A stretch of DNA of 46,440 nucleotides from Candidatus Rifleibacteriota bacterium (GTDB lineage: Bacteria; Muiribacteriota; Ozemobacteria; Ozemobacterales; Ozemobacteraceae), in assembly GCA_012517355.1 (NCBI GenBank), contig JAAYVD010000092.1, forward strand, positions 1-46,440. Reading direction: 5' to 3'. This document shows, one piece after another, positions 45,084 to 46,440 of this stretch. Made by a program: the position numbers and the translations under genes. Below the pieces are notes generated by a model. It had not been told where the DNA came from and ran no database searches. It saw only the letters and a list, made by a program, of their open reading frames with translations. The first letter of the stretch is position 1, and every line of letters starts with the position of its first letter.

Positions 45084-45923
45084 GTGGATCAGGAAGCATT
45101 GTCAGCCAAGGAAAAAGAGGCGATCGACGCCAAGAAGGCGGCTGTCCGGGCCCAGGAAGAGGAAGACCAGCGGCTCTGGCTCCAGTACAAGGACTCGCGC
45201 GACCAGCGGATCAAGGATTCGCTGATCATGAAGTATGCCTCCTTCGTCAAGTACGTGGCCGGCCGCATCGCCGTCAACCTGCCCAGCAACGTCGAGTTCG
45301 ACGACCTCGTCTCCTACGGGATCCTCGGCCTGATCGATGCCATCGACAAGTATGACCCCGAGCGCAAGGTCAAGTTCAAGACCTACGCCAAGACCCGCAT
45401 CCGCGGCGCCATCTTCGACGAACTGCGCGTCCTCGACTGGACCCCCCGCTCGATCCGGCAGAAGGCCCGCAAACTCGAGAAGGCGTATGCCAAGCTTGAA
45501 GGCAAGCTGGGTCGCGACGCCACCGACGAGGAGATCGCCGAGTTTCTGAAGATCGACATCTCCGAACTCCACAAGCTGTTCGACGAGACCAAGAAGTCGC
45601 TGCTGCTGTCCCTCGACGAGATCTTCTACGACGACGAGGAGGGCTCCTCGCGGTTCGACTTCGTCGAGAACCAGAAGAGCGACAACCCCCAGGCCAAGAT
45701 CGAGGAGGCCGAGGCCAAGCGCATCCTGGCCGACGCCATCGGCAAGCTCTCGGAACGCGAGCGGATGGTCATCACCTTGTACTATTACGAAGACTTGACA
45801 TCGAAGGAGATCGGCAAGATCCTCGGGGTCTCCGACTCCCGCGTCTCCCAGCTGCACACCAAGGCGATCCTGCGCCTGCGCGGCCGCCTGGCCCGCCTCC
45901 GCGACTCCCTGGTCGAGGATTAG
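45084..45923 (+). CDS. fliA: Flagellar/motility sigma factor, FliA/WhiG (sigma-28) type
   Basis: 279 aa from GTG, with GGAGG 8 nt upstream. Region 2 (LPSNVEFDDLVSYGILGLID, YDPERKVKFKTYAKTRIRGA), region 3 (DEEIAEFLKIDISELHKL) and the region 4 helix-turn-helix (LTSKEIGKILGVSDSRVSQL) are complete, and DELRVLDWTPRSIRQKARKL is diagnostic of the FliA/SigD/WhiG group. It should direct RNA polymerase to late flagellar and chemotaxis promoters. The first 40 residues are a charged helical extension. No flagellar structural genes are in the window. Confidence 0.95.
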   Translation: MDQEALSAKEKEAIDAKKAAVRAQEEEDQRLWLQYKDSRDQRIKDSLIMKYASFVKYVAGRIAVNLPSNVEFDDLVSYGILGLIDAIDKYDPERKVKFKTYAKTRIRGAIFDELRVLDWTPRSIRQKARKLEKAYAKLEGKLGRDATDEEIAEFLKIDISELHKLFDETKKSLLLSLDEIFYDDEEGSSRFDFVENQKSDNPQAKIEEAEAKRILADAIGKLSERERMVITLYYYEDLTSKEIGKILGVSDSRVSQLHTKAILRLRGRLARLRDSLVED

Positions 45924-46271
45924 ATTAGGCCCGGGGAAGAGGCGTTTCCACGGATTTTTCCAAGAAATCCTCATGCCTCCACGGGTCAGGGCGGGATTTT
46001 GACCGCCGTGGGTTTGAGGTTGCTATCCCCGATTTCAGCGAGGATAGGCATGGCTGGACCACCCACCTTCCTTTTCCAGATCGACCAGTTCGTGGCCCGA
46101 GAAAGCCTGAAATGGCACCATTTTGAACTCGAAAGGGCCAACGCCCCCTTCCCACCGCGCCGGGTGACATCGGGCCCGGCCGCCACGCTCCGCCATCGCA
46201 ACCGGACCAATCCCCTCCTCCGCGCAGTGGTGGCGACGGGGTAGAGGGCAACTTCCACAACTCACCTGTTA
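45924..46271. other. Region between fliA and the CRISPR array
   Basis: This is 348 bp with no well-supported gene: short frames on both strands lack ribosome-binding sites and known motifs. A weak hairpin ctatcc / ggatag lies at 46022-46046. Composition is less GC-rich than the neighbouring genes. The part next to the array is its distal end, not the leader. Confidence 0.5.
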
Positions 46272-46440
46272 GTTTCAATCCACGCCCCCCGCGCGGGGGG
46301 CGACCGGCCAGATGCTGCGCTGCTGCTGGGTCACGGCATGTTTCAATCCACGCCCCCCGCGCGGGGGGCGACCTGATGAATGGGCAGGCCACGGAGAGGG
46401 GCGAGGTTTCAATCCACGCCCCCCGCGCGGGGGGCGACCC
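46272..46440 (-). CRISPR. Type I-C-like CRISPR array, distal end
   Basis: Three identical 33-bp repeats (46272-46304, 46340-46372, 46406-46438) are separated by spacers of 35 bp (46305-46339) and 33 bp (46373-46405); a third spacer starts at 46439 and the array runs off the window. On the minus strand each repeat begins GTCGCCCCCCGCGCGG and ends GTGGATTGAAAC, the form typical of subtype I-C. The repeat palindrome is gcccccc-gcgc-ggggggc. The orientation puts the leader and newest spacers to the right, beyond the window, so these are the oldest spacers. No cas genes are visible here. Confidence 0.95.

Noticed and set aside
45999-46265. Small frames on both strands between fliA and the CRISPR array
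   Set aside because: They lack ribosome-binding sites and recognisable motifs, and overlap each other; nothing supports either.

Overview
The window is high-GC (roughly 70% by eye) chromosomal DNA from a Gram-negative bacterium with lipopolysaccharide. It carries waaA, an LpxL-type acyltransferase and three GT9 heptosyltransferases, together with type IV pilin-like genes and a chemotaxis/flagellar regulatory cluster (cheC, cheD, fliA). The mix of protein families, the many Pro/Gly-rich insertions in otherwise ordinary enzymes and the number of secreted proteins of unknown function suggest a deep-branching, poorly cultured lineage, for example something like Candidatus Riflebacteria. That placement is a low-confidence guess. 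The window starts inside an in-frame 42-bp tandem repeat and ends inside a type I-C-like CRISPR array.

Layout. 1-6335: a truncated GT-C-type membrane protein, a secreted PepT-like peptidase, and a Cpx-like set (LTxxQ protein, sensor kinase, response regulator). 6579-12649: two overlapping, paralogous transmembrane class III cyclase genes whose catalytic residues are complementary, so that only the heterodimer would have one complete site. 12679-21081: a minus-strand run of exported proteins (VanX-like dipeptidase, two small tandem paralogues, a large multi-domain carboxypeptidase-regulatory-like protein, an NHL-repeat protein, a Tat-type aldo/keto reductase, a glycine-zipper protein). 21447-23099: a type IV pilin/von Willebrand A fusion with a good sigma-54-like promoter. 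23369-29125: a Pro-rich secreted protein, asd, a protein with STN-like segments, a DUF362 ferredoxin protein and an LpxL acyltransferase, the last three joined by 4-nt overlaps. 29115-33614: minus-strand minor-pilin genes (PilW-, PilV- and PilX-like) behind a FecR-domain protein. 34009-39464: LPS core operon waaA-GT9-waaF-(repeat ORF)-GT9-arfB. 39562-42505: FecR-domain protein, gmk, gpmI. 42709-45923: pth, then cheC-cheD-membrane protein-fliA. 46272-end: CRISPR array; no cas genes are in the window.

The two most notable signals are: (1) the split adenylyl cyclase pair, organised like the C1/C2 halves of mammalian enzymes but as two separate HAMP-linked membrane receptors; and (2) a roughly 69-80 bp dispersed element found at five loci. 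It lies in the N-terminal coding part of four unrelated exported or membrane-linked genes and forms a tandem array that makes up most of a 115-codon ORF wedged between two heptosyltransferase genes. It resembles in concept the protein-coding palindromic elements of Rickettsia, but I do not recognise its sequence.

All calls come from reading the sequence by eye; family names rest on recognised motifs, not on searches. No tRNA or rRNA gene was seen.
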